A stretch of 58,457 bases of DNA from Rhodanobacter thiooxydans LCS2 (GTDB lineage Bacteria > Pseudomonadota > Gammaproteobacteria > Xanthomonadales > Rhodanobacteraceae), in the NCBI RefSeq assembly GCF_000264375.1, contig NZ_AJXW01000047.1, forward strand, positions 1-58,457, read 5' to 3'. Both the position numbers and the translations under genes were made by a program. Below, piece by piece: positions 55,631 to 58,457 of the stretch. Numbering within the stretch: position 1 is the stretch's first letter; the number at the start of each line of letters is the position of its first letter. The notes under the pieces are model-generated. The model was not told the origin of the DNA. It saw only the letters and a program-made list of their open reading frames with translations, and ran no database searches.

Positions 55631-56308
55631 TCAGTCCAACGCCGTCACCGCCGCGCGCAGATGGCCGGCGGCCAGCGCCGGCGCCAGGCCGTGCGGCAGC
55701 ACGCCCAGGCATGGCGCCGGCAACAACCGGCACAGCGTGGCCAGGTTCTCCTCCGGCGCTTCCATCGCCGGGTCGACGCAATTGCCGATCCAGCCCAGCA
55801 GGCGGCAGCCGTCGGCCACGATCGCGCGCGCGCTGAGCTGGGCGTGGTTGAGACAGCCCAGCCGCAGACCGACCACCAGGATCACCGGCAGCTGCCACTG
55901 TCTGGCGATGTCCGAGGCGAACAGCCCCGGCGCCAGCGGCACCAGCCAGCCGCCGACGCCCTCGACCACCACCGTGCCATGCGCCGCCTGCAGCCGCTCG
56001 AAGGCCTCGCGCAGCGGCGCCAGGGTAATCGTCACACCGTCGTGCGCCGCCGCCAGGTGCGGCGACAGCGGCTCGCGCAGCGCCGCCGGGTTGACCAGCG
56101 CATACGGCAGCTCTGCGCCACCAGCCGCCAGCAGCGCCAGCGCGTCGTCGTTGCGCAGACCGTCGGGCGTTTCCGCACAGCCGCTGGCCACCGGCTTCAT
56201 GCCGCAGGCGTCGCGGCCCGCCGCGCGCAACGCATGCAGCAGGGTGCAGGCCGCGTGGGTCTTGCCGATGCCGGTGTCGGTGCCGGCGATGAACACCGCA
56301 GCCGTCAT
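55631..56308 (-). CDS. bioD: Dethiobiotin synthase
   Basis: A 225-residue ATP-dependent carboxylase that closes the ureido ring of dethiobiotin in biotin synthesis. P-loop GTDTGIGKTHAACTLL is at residues 9-24; MKPVASGCAET, VVVEGVGGWLVPL and VVGLRLGCLNHAQLSARA follow, all typical. It overlaps the TMEM175-like gene by four bases (ATGA). No other bio genes lie nearby, so the pathway is split on the chromosome. Confidence 0.95.
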   Translation of the reverse strand: MTAAVFIAGTDTGIGKTHAACTLLHALRAAGRDACGMKPVASGCAETPDGLRNDDALALLAAGGAELPYALVNPAALREPLSPHLAAAHDGVTITLAPLREAFERLQAAHGTVVVEGVGGWLVPLAPGLFASDIARQWQLPVILVVGLRLGCLNHAQLSARAIVADGCRLLGWIGNCVDPAMEAPEENLATLCRLLPAPCLGVLPHGLAPALAAGHLRAAVTALD

Positions 56309-56811
56309 GGCTGCGCGTAGCACCGGTTGAAACGATTCGTCATCGGACCGATCAGGAACAGCAGCGCCAGCGTGCCGGCCATGCACGCGTACGCCAACCC
56401 GTAGCAGACGAACAGCGTGCGCATGTCCGGCGCGCCGCCAACCAGGTGGAAGCCGCTGGGCAGGCGGTCGCCGCTCAGCCAGCTGAACACTCCGGAGAAC
56501 ACCATGTGCAGCGGGTAGACGAAGATCATCGCGAAGAACACCAGCAGCAGCGAAAGCCAGCGGCCGGTGGCATCGGCGCGGTGGCAGCGCTTGCGCCAGC
56601 GCACGTGGCCGTGCCAGAAGAACGCGATCTGGAAAAAGCACACGGCGAACGCCGGGATGCCGCCCAGTGCCAGCAGCCGCTTGTCGGTGCTGTCGGGAAT
56701 CGACTCGCCGCCGATCAGCAGCAGGGTGAGGATGAACGCAAACGCGCCATCCATGAACATGTCCAGCCGCCCCGCCTCGATTCCCTCGCCCTGCCCGGTC
56801 AGACTCATCAT
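56305..56811 (-). CDS. TMEM175/DUF1211-like membrane protein
   Basis: A 168-residue protein with four hydrophobic segments. The first, after EAGRLDMF, reads MDGAFAFILTLLLIGG and matches the FSDGVFA signature of bacterial TMEM175 K+ channels. Bacterial members usually have about 200 residues and six TMs, so this one is short. The C-terminus LLFLIGPMTNRFNRCYAQP ends at the bioD start with translational coupling. GGAGA precedes ATG 56811; the next codon is also ATG. Confidence 0.75.
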   Translation of the reverse strand: MMSLTGQGEGIEAGRLDMFMDGAFAFILTLLLIGGESIPDSTDKRLLALGGIPAFAVCFFQIAFFWHGHVRWRKRCHRADATGRWLSLLLVFFAMIFVYPLHMVFSGVFSWLSGDRLPSGFHLVGGAPDMRTLFVCYGLAYACMAGTLALLFLIGPMTNRFNRCYAQP

Positions 56812-56867
56812 GCATCTCCATGCTGGTGGCCGGCGCATAATACGGGTTTTGCTGCAGGCCACGCCGC

Positions 56868-57359
56868 ATGTTCGATCTGAAAACCCACAGCTACGCCAGC
56901 AAGCGCGAGCACTACGACGACCTGGTGCGGCAGGCGCGCGGCATCCTCGCCGGCGAGCGCGACCTGATCGCGAACGCGGCGAACTTCGGCGCGCTGGTTT
57001 ACCACAGCCTGCCGCAGCTGAACTGGGCCGGTTTCTACCTGTACGACGGCAGCGAGCTGGTGGTCGGCCCGTTCCAGGGCAAGCCGGCGTGCATCCGCAT
57101 CGCGCTGGGCCGCGGCGTCTGCGGCACCGCGGCGCAGACGCGGCAGACCCAGCTGGTGCGCGACGTCAACGCGTTCGAGGGGCACATCGCCTGCGACGCC
57201 GCCTCGCAGTCGGAGATCGTGGTGCCGCTGGTGAAGGCCGACGGCAGCCTGCTCGGCGTGTGGGACGTGGACAGCCCGGTCACCGACCGCTTCGACGAGG
57301 ACGACCGCACCGGCATGGAAGCACTGTGCGCGGTGTTCATGGAGACCACATGCCGCTGA
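56868..57359 (+). CDS. msrC: Free methionine-R-sulfoxide reductase (GAF domain)
   Basis: A 163-residue GAF-fold reductase for free Met-R-SO. Three conserved cysteines, C75 (KPACIRI), C85 (GRGVCGTAA) and C109 (GHIACDA), are in the family positions. NWAGFYLYDG, SEIVVPL and GVWDVDSP complete the signature. The length matches E. coli MsrC/YebR. It is divergent from the TMEM175-like gene (56 bp). A REP and a heptamer array follow its stop. Confidence 0.95.
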   Translation: MFDLKTHSYASKREHYDDLVRQARGILAGERDLIANAANFGALVYHSLPQLNWAGFYLYDGSELVVGPFQGKPACIRIALGRGVCGTAAQTRQTQLVRDVNAFEGHIACDAASQSEIVVPLVKADGSLLGVWDVDSPVTDRFDEDDRTGMEALCAVFMETTCR

Positions 57360-57378
57360 CCACCCTTCGCGACCGAGC

Positions 57379-57441
57379 GTAGGAGCCCGCTCGCGGGCGA
57401 TGCTCTTGGAGCCGGGATTCGGGATTCGGGATTCGGGATTC
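57379..57441. repeat. REP element followed by four GGGATTC copies
   Basis: GTAGGAGCCCGCTCGCGGGCGATGCTCTT (57380-57408) is a REP of the same type as at 96-125. Five bases later GGGATTC is repeated four times (57414-57441). This shows that the heptamer and the REP are associated. Confidence 0.85.
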
Positions 57442-57486
57442 GCAAAAGCAGAGCGTCGCCTGCGGGCGGTCTCCCACGCGTCAGCG

Positions 57487-58188
57487 TTAGCGGTCCTGGT
57501 GCACGCCTTCGCGCGGCTGCCGCAACAGCGCCACCACCGCGGCGCGCGCCTCGTCCACACCGGTCCCGGCGGTGGAGGAGAACACTTGCGCGGTGGCGTG
57601 CAGGCCGTCGGGAAAGCTCTTGCGCATCGCCGCCAGCGCCTGCGCGGCCTGGTTGCGCGAGAGCTTGTCGGCCTTGGTCAGCAGCAGGTGGCAGGGCAGG
57701 CCAGTGGCGAAGCAGAAGTCCAGCATCATCCGGTCGAACTCCTTCAGCGGATGGCGGATGTCGGCGATCAGCACCACGCCGCGCAGGCTGCGCCGCTGGT
57801 GCAGATAGCGGTCGATCTCCTGCCGCCAGTGCTCGCGCAGCTCCTGCGGCACCTTGGCGTAGCCGTAGCCGGGCAGGTCGACCAGGCGCACCTCCAGCGA
57901 CGGCTCGCCCTCGGCCTGCGCCAGCGGTAGTCGCTCCTGCGCATCCTGCGCCCGCGACACTGGTACGTCCTTGTACGGCGGCAGCGAGAACGACACCATT
58001 TGCTGGGTGCGCCCCGGCGTCTTCGATGTGCGCGCCAGGCCCTTGTGCCCGGTCAATGCATTCAGCGCGCTGGACTTGCCGGCATTCGAGCGCCCGGCGA
58101 ACGCCACCTCGGCACCGCGGTCGGCGGGAAGCTGGCTGACGCGATGGGCGGCGAGCACGAACTGCGCGCCTTGCAGGGGATTGGACAT
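57487..58188 (-). CDS. engB: Ribosome biogenesis GTPase EngB/YsxC
   Basis: A 233-residue TrmE-Era-type GTPase needed for late 50S assembly. G1 is GRSNAGKSS, G2 KTPGRTQ, G3 DLPGYG and G4 TKADK. Between G2 and G3 there are 35 residues (SLPPYKDVPVSRAQDAQERL and onward), roughly twenty more than usual. The DNA there contains AGTCGC...GCGACT arms with GCGCAGGATGCGC, which look REP-like. It is divergent from a secreted protein, a common arrangement in the order. Confidence 0.95.
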   Translation of the reverse strand: MSNPLQGAQFVLAAHRVSQLPADRGAEVAFAGRSNAGKSSALNALTGHKGLARTSKTPGRTQQMVSFSLPPYKDVPVSRAQDAQERLPLAQAEGEPSLEVRLVDLPGYGYAKVPQELREHWRQEIDRYLHQRRSLRGVVLIADIRHPLKEFDRMMLDFCFATGLPCHLLLTKADKLSRNQAAQALAAMRKSFPDGLHATAQVFSSTAGTGVDEARAAVVALLRQPREGVHQDR

Positions 58189-58196
58189 GGGGTGGT

Positions 58197-58226
58197 TTGA
58201 CCAAGCTATGGTGGCACGGGGATAAT
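58197..58226 (+). promoter_or_regulatory. Promoter of the secreted protein at the window end
   Basis: TTGACC (58197-58202), 18 bp, then GATAAT (58221-58226), both one mismatch from consensus. It leaves a leader of about 70 bases before the ATG at 58304. Confidence 0.65.
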
Positions 58227-58303
58227 TCTGCGGTTTCTGCCTGTCACAGGCCGCGTGGCCATCATCCCTGGCAGTGTTCGCAAGTCTCTCGGGAGTCAAG
58301 TGT

Positions 58304-58457
58304 ATGAGTTTTCGGTCCGCTGGTTTTCGGCCCGCTGTCCTCGGGTCCGCCGTAGCCCTGGTGTTTGCGCTGACCAGCACTGCATTGCTCGCACAGGACG
58401 CCCAGCCGGCCGCCGCCGCCACCGCGGCAGCCCCGACGGCTGCGGCTGCGGCTGCGG
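58304..58457 (+). CDS. Exported protein, N-terminal fragment (probably cytochrome c4)
   Basis: Fifty-one codons, cut by the window end. The start MSFRSAGFRPAVLGSAVALV is followed by a hydrophobic core and a signal peptidase site after STALLAQ; the mature part begins as an Ala/Pro-rich linker. No heme motif is visible yet. Cytochrome c4 is the common divergent neighbour of engB in this group, so that identity is inference from position. Confidence 0.6.
   Translation, partial: MSFRSAGFRPAVLGSAVALVFALTSTALLAQDAQPAAAATAAAPTAAAAAA

Overview
The window is GC-rich chromosomal DNA from a gammaproteobacterium of the order Xanthomonadales. A Rhodanobacteraceae member such as Rhodanobacter or Dyella fits best. 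This rests on the gene content (aa3 cytochrome oxidase cluster with SURF1, DUF2909 and DUF2244, a bifunctional PutA without the DNA-binding domain, YcgL, EngB beside a divergent secreted protein, tsaD/rpsU/yqeY/dnaG), on the palindromic REP elements of the form GTAGGAGCG...CGATGCTCTT, and on GGGATTC heptamer arrays. No phage, transposase, CRISPR array, tRNA or rRNA was recognised. Most of the window looks like core genome.

Layout. 1-3.95 kb: FAD oxidoreductase, rmuC, folE and a small EF-hand protein. 3.95-6.3 kb: a winged-helix/TPR regulator divergent from a small secreted protein. 6.4-11.2 kb: a tightly packed six-gene minus-strand operon (two paralogous membrane proteins, an XRE repressor, a TAP-like hydrolase and a NatAB-type ABC exporter) with operator-like palindromes at its promoter. 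11.5-16.8 kb: an archaic (Csu-type) chaperone-usher pilus operon with a strong sigma-54 promoter candidate, plus one extra spore-coat-U-domain gene facing it. 17.1-21.5 kb: ferredoxin-NADP reductase, yadGH-type ABC transporter, rluF and tsaD. 21.6-25.0 kb: rpsU, yqeY, small membrane genes and dnaG. dnaG carries an in-frame segment that looks like a captured REP element. 25.1-29.8 kb: DedA, an SBF-like transporter and the Mg2+ P-type ATPase mgtA, preceded by a small basic ORF and a candidate structured leader.

30.2-38.8 kb: the cytochrome c oxidase biogenesis cluster: ctaB, ctaA, a coupled assembly-type protein, SURF1, DUF2909, coxC, an unlisted 47-residue single-TM gene, coxA, coxB and DUF2244. 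No cox11/ctaG is present. An ANR/FNR-type box lies upstream of DUF2244, and a long perfect 16-bp inverted repeat lies in the coxB leader. 39.0-43.8 kb: putA and an aldehyde dehydrogenase. 43.9-45.4 kb: FadL-family porin. 45.6-51.3 kb: ycgL, a giant membrane-anchored ankyrin protein and a convergent Kef-type antiporter. 51.5-58.4 kb: an atypical lower-GC hypothetical, an M3 lipoprotein peptidase, bioD with a TMEM175-like gene, free-Met-sulfoxide reductase, engB, and the start of a secreted protein (probably cytochrome c4) cut by the window end.

The observations most worth following up are the REP-derived in-frame insertion in DnaG (and possibly EngB), the coxB and mgtA leader structures, the sigma-54 promoter with upstream palindrome for the Csu pilus, the triple TGTCA-N8-TGACA operator array, and the missing cox11. 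All structure and promoter calls were made by eye.
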